Assembly: GCF_965277665.1 (NCBI RefSeq)
Contig: NZ_OZ255835.1
Coordinates: 2,728,001-2,792,000, forward strand
From: Lichenicoccus sp965277665
GTDB taxonomy: Bacteria; Pseudomonadota; Alphaproteobacteria; Acetobacterales; Acetobacteraceae
Length of the DNA: 64,000 nt
Reading direction: 5' to 3'
Part shown: positions 54,504 to 62,672 of the stretch, in pieces
Numbering within the stretch: the stretch's first letter is position 1
Layout of the letters: each line of letters starts with the position of its first letter
Program-made: the position numbers and the translations under genes
The notes under the pieces: model-generated
Databases searched by the model: none
What the model was told of the DNA's origin: nothing
The model's input: only the letters and a program-made list of their open reading frames with translations

Positions 54504-57211
54504 GGCTGCGTTCGCTCGAACTCTCCGACTTTCGAAAATTCGACCGGCCGGTGCGCCTCGCCGGCCTCGCCGACGGCATGAACGTGCTGTCGGCGCCGAA
54601 CGAGTTCGGCAAGTCCACCCTGCTGGATGCGATCCGTGGCGTGCTGTTCGAGCGGCACAGCTCGCATGCGCAGGCGGTGCGCCGGATGCAGCACTGGCGC
54701 GATCGCACCTCGCCGGTGGTGGCGCTCGGCTTCGAGTTGGCCGGCGGCCTGCACCGCATCGAGAAGCGCTTCCTGCATCGCGAGCCGTATGCCCGCCTGA
54801 CGTTGCCGGATGGCACCCGGCACGAGGGCGATGCGGCCGAGGAGGCGCTGCAGGCGCTGCTCGGCTTCCGGCCGCCCGGCAAGCAGGGCGCACGCGCGGA
54901 GGATGCCGGCATGTGGGGCGCGCTCTGGGTGGCGCAGCGCGCCTCCGTCGAGCAGCCGGTCCTGCATGAGCTGGCGCGCACCACGATCCATGCCTGCCTG
55001 GAGAGCGAACTCGGCGCGCTCACCGGCGGCGCGCGCGGCCAGGCGCTGCTCTCGGATGTGCGGGCAGAGCTCGGCCGGCTGCTCGACGGCAACGACAGGC
55101 CGCGCCTGCGCTACAAGGAGGTGGCCGGGCTGCTGACCGAGGCCGAGGACAACCACCGCGCGCTCGGCGAGCGCCGCCGCCGGCTGGACGAGGATCTCGA
55201 GGCGCTGCAGCAGCACCTGCGCGACCTCGCCGCCGCCAGCAATGCCGACGAGGCGGCGCGCCTGGAGGCGGACCTGGCGCAGGCGCGGCTCAGGCGCGAC
55301 GAGGTGCTGCGCCATGACGACCTGCTGCGGCAGGCGGCGGCCGGTCTGCAACTGGCCGAGGGGCGCCACGAGGCGGCACGCGCCGAGGCCGGGCGCCGGC
55401 AGGACCGGGCACGCCAGCAGGCGCTGGCGGTGGCGGTCGCGGCGGGGTCCGAGGCCGAGGCCGCCGAGGCGCAGGAGCGGCTGGCGGAGGCCGATGCCGG
55501 ACTGGCGGCGGCAGCGGGGTTGCTCGACCTCGCGGCACGCAACGAAGCCGAGGCGGCCGGGCGGCTGCGGGTCGCGCGCGCCGTGGCGGAGCTGGCGCAG
55601 CGCGCCTCGGCTATGACGGTGCTCGAAGAGCGGCTGCGACTGGCGGAGCGGGCGCAGGCGACGGTCAACGCGCTTGTCGGCGAGGCGGCGGCGATGCGGG
55701 TCGATGCGGCGTCGGTGCAGGCGGTGCACGCGGCGGTGCGCGAGGAGCAGCGGGCGCGTGCGGTGCTCGATGCGCAGGCGACACTGGTCGAGCTCGATCT
55801 CGAGGCGGGCGCCCCTGCCGTGCTGATCGACGGCACGCCGCCACCGCCTGGCAGCTCGTCGCGGCGCCTGACGGAGCCGACCGAGATCGTGGTGCCCGGC
55901 ATCGGCCGCCTGCGTATCACACCGGCGATCCGCGACCGTCACAGCCTGCAGTCGGGGATCTCCCATGCCCTGGAGGCCTTGCGGCAGGCGCTTGCCGCCA
56001 TCGGCGCAAGCGATCCGGAGGATGCCGAGCGACGGCTGCAGCGTCGGCAGGCCTGCGAGCAGCGCCTGGCGCAGGCGCGTGCGGAGCTGAGCCTGCACAC
56101 GCCGGCCGACCGCACGCACGGGCTGCCGGCCGGGATCGAGGCGCTGCGCAACCATCTGCAGGCCTCGCGCAGCCGCTTCGCCGCCGAACTCGACGACCTT
56201 GCGTTGCCGGCCGTGCCGTCCGCGAGCGAGGCCGAGGCCCGGCTGCGGGACGCCATCGCAGCGGAGGCACAGGCCGCAAGCGCCACGCTTGGTGCGCGCG
56301 CGGCGTTCGTCGCACCGCAGGCGCTGCGCACGCAGTGCTTCGAGGCTGCGGCCGGACTCGGGGCCGCGCTGGCGACCGCGCGCGGCGATGTCGCGCGGCT
56401 GCAGCGCGAAACCGGCGAGGCGGCCGCGCAGGAAACCGACGCGGCACTCGAACTGCGGCTCGGCGCGGCCTTGCAGAGCCTGCAGGCGCAGCGCGACGAC
56501 GCGGCGCGGGCCGGGCGGGAGCGGCCGGCCGACACGCTGGACGGCGTGGATGCGCGCATCCGGCGCTACGAGGAGGCGATCGTGCAGCAGCGCGACCGGG
56601 TGCGGCGCCTGCAGCAGGACATCGCGGTGGTGCAGAGCCGCATCCAGCAGCAGGAGGGTGCAGGCATCGACGAGCAGATCGCCGCCGCCGCCACCCGTTG
56701 CGACGACCTGCGGCGCGAGTACGAGGCGCTACGGTCCGAGGCGGAGATGCTGACGCTGCTGCGCGACACCCTGCTCGCCAGCGAGCGCGAGGCCAAGGAG
56801 CGCTACATGGCACCGGTGGCGGCACGCATCACGCCGTACCTGCGCGGCCTGTTCCCGGGCGTGAGCCTCACCTGCGACGAGAACTTCCGCGTCACCGGAC
56901 TGCACCGGGGCGGCAGTGCCGCCGACGAGTTCGACCGGCTGTCAGACGGCACCCAGGAGCAGATCGCGGTGCTGTCGCGCCTGGCGTTCGCCGACATGCT
57001 GCTCGATCGCGGCAGACCGGCGATGGTGATCCTCGACGACGCCCTGGCCTATTCGGACCGCGACCGCATGGAGCGGATGTTCGACCTGCTGACCCAGGCG
57101 GCGTCGCGCATGCAGATCCTGGTGCTGACCTGCCGTGGCGAGCTGTTCACCCGGCTGGGCGGCCATCGCGTCGAGCTGGTGGCAAGCGAGCTGGCGCCGT
57201 CCCACCCCTGA
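54500..57211 (+). CDS. SbcC/YhaN-type coiled-coil ATPase
   Basis: 903 residues. N-terminal Walker A APNEFGKSTLLDAI (about residue 32-40), long Ala/Glu/Arg-rich coiled coils through about residues 200-730 with no CXXC zinc hook seen, then signature LSDGTQEQIAVLSRLAFADM and Walker B MVILDDALAYSDRDRM. Forms a DNA-end-processing complex with the preceding nuclease. It is shorter than SbcC (~1050) and fits the YhaN group. Its TGA abuts repeat element G. Confidence 0.9.
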   Translation: MRLRSLELSDFRKFDRPVRLAGLADGMNVLSAPNEFGKSTLLDAIRGVLFERHSSHAQAVRRMQHWRDRTSPVVALGFELAGGLHRIEKRFLHREPYARLTLPDGTRHEGDAAEEALQALLGFRPPGKQGARAEDAGMWGALWVAQRASVEQPVLHELARTTIHACLESELGALTGGARGQALLSDVRAELGRLLDGNDRPRLRYKEVAGLLTEAEDNHRALGERRRRLDEDLEALQQHLRDLAAASNADEAARLEADLAQARLRRDEVLRHDDLLRQAAAGLQLAEGRHEAARAEAGRRQDRARQQALAVAVAAGSEAEAAEAQERLAEADAGLAAAAGLLDLAARNEAEAAGRLRVARAVAELAQRASAMTVLEERLRLAERAQATVNALVGEAAAMRVDAASVQAVHAAVREEQRARAVLDAQATLVELDLEAGAPAVLIDGTPPPPGSSSRRLTEPTEIVVPGIGRLRITPAIRDRHSLQSGISHALEALRQALAAIGASDPEDAERRLQRRQACEQRLAQARAELSLHTPADRTHGLPAGIEALRNHLQASRSRFAAELDDLALPAVPSASEAEARLRDAIAAEAQAASATLGARAAFVAPQALRTQCFEAAAGLGAALATARGDVARLQRETGEAAAQETDAALELRLGAALQSLQAQRDDAARAGRERPADTLDGVDARIRRYEEAIVQQRDRVRRLQQDIAVVQSRIQQQEGAGIDEQIAAAATRCDDLRREYEALRSEAEMLTLLRDTLLASEREAKERYMAPVAARITPYLRGLFPGVSLTCDENFRVTGLHRGGSAADEFDRLSDGTQEQIAVLSRLAFADMLLDRGRPAMVILDDALAYSDRDRMERMFDLLTQAASRMQILVLTCRGELFTRLGGHRVELVASELAPSHP

Positions 57212-57372
57212 GAGACCGTCTGAGAATGCGCTACGGCGAGTCAGAGGCGCGATAAGCGCCGCCCGGGGCGGCCTGTCGAGAACCGGAGCGGAGCGGCCTC
57301 CCGGCCGTGAGCAACGGAAGCGCAGACATCCGCCTCGGATGACCGCCGTAGTAGCATTCTCAGATGGTCTCG
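57212..57372 (-). repeat. Family-1-related element G with different ends
   Basis: 161 bp. Ends GAGACCGTCTGAGAATGC / GCATTCTCAGATGGTCTC. The core (CGGAGCGGAGCGGCC ... GGCCGTGAGCA) matches the family-1 core. It begins on the base after the SbcC-like TGA and its right arm encodes the last four codons and stop of trmJ. Confidence 0.82.
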
Positions 57373-58148
57373 TCGCGCCCGCGTAGCTTGCGCCCAAGGG
57401 AAAGCTCGGTGACCACGCCGTGCAGGGTGCGCAGTTCCTGCTGCGTGACCTCGCCGCGCTCGAACAGGTGGCGCAGGTTGCGTACCATGCCGGGACGCTT
57501 CTGCTCGTTGCGCAGGAAGCCGCATGCGTCGAGTTCCGCGCTCAGGTGGCGGATGAAGTTCTCCAGCTCGGCCTTGTTGGCGATCCGGCTCTCGTTGGTC
57601 ATCAACGTGCGCTGTGGCGTCCCCTCGTCGGCCATCCACCACTCGTACGCCATGATCATCACCGCCTGCGCCAGGTTGAGCGACATGAAGCCGGGATTGA
57701 GCGGGTAGCGGATCAGCGCGTCGGCGCGCGCCATGTCGTCATTGTCGAGGCCGGCGCGCTCGGGTCCGAACAGGATGCCGCAGGCGAGGCCGCGCGCGGT
57801 GATCGCCCGCAACTCGGCCGCCCCGCCGCGCGCGGTCAGCACCGATTTGACGATGTGGCGCGGCCGCGGGCAGGTCGCGAACACATGGTGCAGGTCGGCC
57901 ACCGCCTCGTCGACGCTGGCATGCACCGAGGCCGCATCGAGCAGGCGGTCGGCGCCGGAGGCCGAGCGCCAGGCGCGCTCCTGCGGCCAGCCGTCGCGCG
58001 GCGCCACCAGCCGCAGGTGGAACAGCCCGCCATTGGCCATCGCGCGCGCCACCGCGCCGATATTCTCGGCAAGCTGCGGCCGCACCAGCACCACCACCGG
58101 ACTGTTGCCGATGGGGCCAAGCTCGGCACCGCCGTCGCGACCGGTCAC
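57360..58148 (-). CDS. trmJ: tRNA (Cm32/Um32) 2'-O-methyltransferase TrmJ-type
   Basis: 262 residues. SpoU/TrmD-fold RNA methyltransferase: VVVLVRPQLAENIGAVARAM (motif 1), GILFGPERAGLDNDDMARAD (motif 2) and YPLNPGFMSLNLAQAVMIMA (motif 3, SAM knot). Starts with GTG at 58148 overlapping the cysS TGA (GTGA). The last residues DETI* are encoded by the end of element G. Confidence 0.92.
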   Translation of the reverse strand: MTGRDGGAELGPIGNSPVVVLVRPQLAENIGAVARAMANGGLFHLRLVAPRDGWPQERAWRSASGADRLLDAASVHASVDEAVADLHHVFATCPRPRHIVKSVLTARGGAAELRAITARGLACGILFGPERAGLDNDDMARADALIRYPLNPGFMSLNLAQAVMIMAYEWWMADEGTPQRTLMTNESRIANKAELENFIRHLSAELDACGFLRNEQKRPGMVRNLRHLFERGEVTQQELRTLHGVVTELSLGRKLRGRDETI

Positions 58149-59518
58149 GCGCGGCGCCAGGTGGTGCCGGAGGCATTGTCCTCCAGCACGATGCCCTGGC
58201 CGGCCAGCTCGCCGCGTATCGCGTCCGCGCGCGCGAAGTCGCGGCCCGTGCGGGCGGCGATGCGCTCGGCGATCAGCGCCTCGATCGCCGCGTCGGCGTC
58301 CTGGCTGCCGCCCTGCCGGAACCAGGCCTGCGGCGCCGCACCGAGCAGGCCGATCAGGCCCCCCGCGGCGCGCAGCCCGGCCGCCGCCCCGGCATCGCCG
58401 GCCAGCGCCGCGTCAGCCAGCCGGTGCAGCAGCGCAATCGCCAGCGGCGTGTTGAGATCGTCGCACAGCGCGTCGAGGAACGCCTCCGGCACCGCGTCCG
58501 GAGCCGCCACCGCTCCGTCATGGCGCTCCAGGGCACGATAGAAGCGATCCAGCGTCCGCCGCGCCTCGACCAGCCCCGAACGCGTGAAATTCAGCACCGA
58601 GCGGTAGTGCGTGCCGAGCAGCAGCAGGCGCAGCGCCTCGGCGGGTGCCTCGGCCAGGATCTCGCGGACGGTGTAGAAATTGCCCAGGCTCTTGGACATC
58701 TTCTCGCCATCGACCAGCAGCATGGCGTTGTGCAGCCAGATCCTGGCGAACTGGCCGCCCGGATAGCCGCACAGGCTCTGCGCGCGCTCGTTCTCGTGGT
58801 GCGGAAACAGCAGGTCGGTGCCCCCGCCATGGATGTCGAAGCTGCCGCCGAGATACTCGTGCGCCATCGCCGAGCACTCGATGTGCCAGCCGGGTCGCCC
58901 GCGGCCCCACGGGCTGTCCCAGCCCGGCAACTCCGGCGTCGAGGGCTTCCAGAGCACGAAGTCGCCGGCCTCGCGCTTGTACGGCGCGACCTCGACCCTG
59001 GCTCCGGCGAGCAGTTCCTCCGGATCGCGGCCCGACAGGCGCCCGTAGTCGGCAAAGCTCGCCACCGAGAACAGGACGTGGCCGTCGGCCTCGTAGGCGT
59101 GCCCCGAGACGATCAGGCGCTCGATCAGCGCGACCATCTGGCGGACATGCTCGGTTGCGCGCGGCTCATGATCGGGCGGCAGGTTGCCGATGGCGGCGAG
59201 GTCGGCGTGGAAATCCGCCGTGGTCCGCACCGTCAGCGCCTCGATCGGGATGCCGCATTCCCGGGCGCGAGCGTTGATCTTGTCGTCCACGTCGGTGATG
59301 TTGCGGACATAGGTCACCCGCGGATACAGCCGGCGCAGCAGCCGCACCAGGATGTCGGCGGCGACCATGGCGCGCAGGTTGCCGACATGCGCCAGGTCAT
59401 ACACCGTCGGGCCGCAGTAATAGATCCGGACATGCGCGGGATCGAGCGGTACGAACGGCACCTCGCCGCGGGTCAGGCTGTCATGCAGCACAAGGCGGGG
59501 AGGCACGAGCTGTGGCAT
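58145..59518 (-). CDS. cysS: Cysteinyl-tRNA synthetase
   Basis: 457 residues. Class I synthetase: YYCGPTVYDLAHVGN (HIGH-type motif), Zn-binding Cys29-type, GWHIECSAMAHEYLGGS and HHENERAQS, and KMSKSLGNFYTVR. All four Zn ligands appear present. ATG at 59518 is chosen; the longer frame to 59566 is unlikely. Bases 59519-59601 are a divergent promoter gap. Confidence 0.97.
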   Translation of the reverse strand: MPQLVPPRLVLHDSLTRGEVPFVPLDPAHVRIYYCGPTVYDLAHVGNLRAMVAADILVRLLRRLYPRVTYVRNITDVDDKINARARECGIPIEALTVRTTADFHADLAAIGNLPPDHEPRATEHVRQMVALIERLIVSGHAYEADGHVLFSVASFADYGRLSGRDPEELLAGARVEVAPYKREAGDFVLWKPSTPELPGWDSPWGRGRPGWHIECSAMAHEYLGGSFDIHGGGTDLLFPHHENERAQSLCGYPGGQFARIWLHNAMLLVDGEKMSKSLGNFYTVREILAEAPAEALRLLLLGTHYRSVLNFTRSGLVEARRTLDRFYRALERHDGAVAAPDAVPEAFLDALCDDLNTPLAIALLHRLADAALAGDAGAAAGLRAAGGLIGLLGAAPQAWFRQGGSQDADAAIEALIAERIAARTGRDFARADAIRGELAGQGIVLEDNASGTTWRRA

Positions 59519-59601
59519 GCGCGCTTTCTGCGTCACGGCGAACCTCCGTGCAACAGGGGTGCGCAACTGGCCATGTGGCGGTTCCCTTGTATCCTGGCCG
59601 G

Positions 59602-61290
59602 ATGCACGTTGCGATCACGACCCTGCTGCTGCTGCTGGCCACCACGCTGAGCAGCCTGCTCTCCCGTGCCTCGGGCATGAAGCTGCCGCTGCCGCTGCTG
59701 CAGATCGCCTTCGGCGTGCTGATCGCGCTCTCTGGTCACGGACTTCAGCTTGAACCAGACGTGTTCATGCTGCTGTTCATCCCGCCGCTGCTGTTCGCGG
59801 ATGCCTACGTGATCCCGCTGCGCGAGCTGCGCCGGCTCAAGGGCATCGTGCTCGCTTTGGCCATCGGACTGGTGCTGTTCAGCACGCTGGCCTGCGGCTG
59901 GTTCATCCACTGGCTGCAGCCCGGGGTGCCGCTGGCGGCCGGCTTCGCGCTCGCGGCGGTGCTGTCGCCGACCGATGCGGTGGCGGTCGGTTCGTTGCTC
60001 GAAGGCGGCGGCGCGCCACGCCGCATGATGCACATCCTGTCCGGCGAGGCACTGCTGAACGACGCGACCGGACTGGTCTGCTTTCGGTTCGCCGTCGCCG
60101 CCGCGATGGCAGGCGGCTTCTCGGCGCCCCGGGCCGGGCTCGCCTTTCTGGCGATGTCGGCCGGCGGCATCGCGGCGGGCGCGGCGCTCGCCTGGATCGC
60201 GCTGCGCGGCACCGCCTGGCTGATGCGCCGCAACCTCGACGACCCGCCGGCCCATGTCACGCTCATCGTGCTGCTGCCGTTCGCGGCCTACCTCGCCGCC
60301 GAGCGCCTGCATGCCTCCGGCATCCTCGCCGCCGTCGCCGCCGGGCTGATGGTGAACCGCTTCGGCACGGCGAGCCTGAACAGCCGGCTGCGCATGAGCC
60401 ATGGCGAGGTGTGGCCGATGATCGGCTTCGTGTTCAACGGCATCATCTTCCTGCTGCTCGGCGTGCAGCTTCCGGGCATCGTCGAGCATGCGGTGGCACT
60501 CAGCCGCCAGCTTGCGCTGCCGCTCTGGCGGCTGCCGGCGACCATCGTGCTGATCACCGTGGCGCTGACCCTGCTGCGCCTGCTCTGGATACGGTCGATG
60601 CTCGTGGTGCGGCTCGCGCGGCAGCACCTGCGCGGCGAAGTTGCCCCCGTCCCGCAGTTCCGGCTCAGCGTCGCCCTGGCGGTGGCCGGGGTTCGCGGCG
60701 CGATCACCCTGGCGGCGGTACTGTCGCTGCCGGTTCCCTCGGGCGGGACGCCCGGCTCTCCGATCGACGTCGGCGCGGCACCCGGATTCCCCTATCGCGA
60801 CCTGCTGGTGACGGAAGCCGCCGGCGTGATCATCTGCTCGCTGCTGCTGGCCGCCCTGCTGCTGCCGCTGCTACTTCGCCATGCGCGTGCCCCGGCGGCC
60901 GATCCGCTGCCGCGCGAGATCGAGGACGCGCGCGTGACCCTGGCGCAGGCGGCGATCGCAGCCGTCGAGCAGTATCGCGATCGCGCGCCGGCCGACGACG
61001 AGGAGGCGGCCGGCATCGCGGACGCGATCCTGGGCGAGCAGCACGAACGGCTGGCCCGGCTGGAGCAGGCACCGGAGCGCGATGGCGGTCTGGACCGCGA
61101 CAGCGTGCTGCGTCGCCATCGCCGGTCGTCGGCGCTGCGGCTGCGCGCGCTGCGCAGCCGGCGGGACGCCCTGCAGGGGCTCTGGCACAGCCAGGCGATC
61201 AACAACGAGGCGCTGCACGAGATCCAGCGCGAGCTCGACCATGAGGAAGCCATGCTGCTCGACGAGGCGCGCCTGGTCGCCCGGGCGTGA
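59602..61290 (+). CDS. CPA1-family Na+/H+ antiporter
   Basis: 562 residues. About 12 membrane helices in the first 430 residues with the ion-site motifs LSPTDAVAVGSLLEGGGAP and GEALLNDATGLVCFRFAVAA, then ARAGVRGAITLAAVLSLPVP. A ~130-residue charged cytoplasmic tail with many Arg/Glu follows, as in other NhaP/YjcE-like proteins. The ATG at 59602 is used. The stop overlaps the MATE start (GTGA). Confidence 0.92.
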   Translation: MHVAITTLLLLLATTLSSLLSRASGMKLPLPLLQIAFGVLIALSGHGLQLEPDVFMLLFIPPLLFADAYVIPLRELRRLKGIVLALAIGLVLFSTLACGWFIHWLQPGVPLAAGFALAAVLSPTDAVAVGSLLEGGGAPRRMMHILSGEALLNDATGLVCFRFAVAAAMAGGFSAPRAGLAFLAMSAGGIAAGAALAWIALRGTAWLMRRNLDDPPAHVTLIVLLPFAAYLAAERLHASGILAAVAAGLMVNRFGTASLNSRLRMSHGEVWPMIGFVFNGIIFLLLGVQLPGIVEHAVALSRQLALPLWRLPATIVLITVALTLLRLLWIRSMLVVRLARQHLRGEVAPVPQFRLSVALAVAGVRGAITLAAVLSLPVPSGGTPGSPIDVGAAPGFPYRDLLVTEAAGVIICSLLLAALLLPLLLRHARAPAADPLPREIEDARVTLAQAAIAAVEQYRDRAPADDEEAAGIADAILGEQHERLARLEQAPERDGGLDRDSVLRRHRRSSALRLRALRSRRDALQGLWHSQAINNEALHEIQRELDHEEAMLLDEARLVARA

Positions 61291-62672
61291 CCGCGCCGCC
61301 ACCGACGATCGCGGCGCATGCGGGGGCGCTGCTGCGCCTGGCGCTGCCGATCGCCATCTCGCAGCTCTCGCAAATGGCGATGGCGTTGACCGACAGCATC
61401 CTGCTGGGCGGTCTCGGCGCGGGCGCGCTGGCCGCCGGCGGACTGGGTGCCGGTCTGTTCTTCACCTGCATGGTGGTGCTGCAGGGGGTGCAGATGGCGG
61501 CCAGCGTGCGCCTCGCGCAGGCATCGGGTTCGGGGAGCGGCGGCGCCGGAAGCATCGTCGCCTCGGGGCTGCTGCTGGCGCTGCTGATGAGCCTGCCATC
61601 GGTGCTGCTGCTGGGCCAGGTCGGCTGGCTGATGCACCGCCTCGGCGAGCCGCCGGCGATGGCGCACGACGTCGGCGCCTATCTCGGCGTGCTGCGCTGG
61701 GGCGCGCCGGGCGCGCTGGCCGGGCTGGGGCTGCTGCGCGCGGTGCTGCCGGCCCTCGGCGCCGCCGGGCTGCTGCTCCGTACGATGCCGGCGATGGCGG
61801 TCGTGAACGGCCTGCTGAATTACGGCCTGATCCACGGGTTCTCATGGCAGGGCGTCCGCCTGCTGCCCCGGCTGGGCTTCATCGGCTCGGCGCTGGCCAC
61901 CACGCTGACGCTCTACGCGGCGAGCGCCCTGCTGGTCCTGCTGCTGCTGCTGCGTCGGCACCTGCGCGCATCGCTGCAGCCGTTCCGGCCGCTTCTCGCC
62001 GAGTGCCGCCTGCTGCTCCGCCTGGGTGCCCCGGTATCGCTCACCATCGCCGCCGAGGTGCTGCTGTTCCTGGTGGCCGGACTGATGGCCGGCCTGCTCG
62101 GGCCGGCGGCGCTGGCGGCGCACCAGATTGCGCAGAACGTGGCCTCCACGACCTTCATGGTGCCGCTGGCGCTGTCGCAGGCGGCGAACGTGCGCGTTGG
62201 CTACTGGACCGGTGCCGGCCGGCCGCACGAGGCACGACGCAGCGGCCTGACCGCGATCGGGCTCGCCGTCCTGGTCATGGGAGTGTTCAGCCTGCTGCTG
62301 CTGACCCTGCCGCACGTGATCGCCCGCGCCTATCTGGATCCAGGCCGCCCGGCCAATGCCCAGGCGCTGCGCATCGCCGTCACGCTGCTTGGTATCGTCG
62401 CGGTGTTCCAGATCGCCGACGGGGTGCAGGCGGTGGCCCTCGGCGCCTTGCGCGGCCTGGGCGACACCGCGGTGCCGATGCTGATCGCGTCGGCCTGCTA
62501 CTGGCTGATCGGCTATCCGCTCTGCAGGCTCGCAGCCTTCCGCTACGGGCTTGGCGTGCCGGGACTCTGGGGCGGCCTGGGCTGCGCGCTCGCGTGCGTC
62601 GCCGTGATCGCCAGCCTGCGTTTCATGCGCCGCACCCGGGCCGGTGCGCCGGGGGTGGAGCGTACCGCCTGA
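61287..62672 (+). CDS. MATE family efflux transporter
   Basis: 461 residues, about 12 hydrophobic segments. LRLALPIAISQLSQMAMALT and TDSILLGGLGAGALAAGGLG at the N-terminus, and GPAALAAHQIAQNVASTTFM with LGALRGLGDTAVPMLIASAC in the second half, are MATE signatures. GTG start overlaps the antiporter stop; TGATG with the DHA2 gene. Confidence 0.93.
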   Translation: MTAPPPTIAAHAGALLRLALPIAISQLSQMAMALTDSILLGGLGAGALAAGGLGAGLFFTCMVVLQGVQMAASVRLAQASGSGSGGAGSIVASGLLLALLMSLPSVLLLGQVGWLMHRLGEPPAMAHDVGAYLGVLRWGAPGALAGLGLLRAVLPALGAAGLLLRTMPAMAVVNGLLNYGLIHGFSWQGVRLLPRLGFIGSALATTLTLYAASALLVLLLLLRRHLRASLQPFRPLLAECRLLLRLGAPVSLTIAAEVLLFLVAGLMAGLLGPAALAAHQIAQNVASTTFMVPLALSQAANVRVGYWTGAGRPHEARRSGLTAIGLAVLVMGVFSLLLLTLPHVIARAYLDPGRPANAQALRIAVTLLGIVAVFQIADGVQAVALGALRGLGDTAVPMLIASACYWLIGYPLCRLAAFRYGLGVPGLWGGLGCALACVAVIASLRFMRRTRAGAPGVERTA

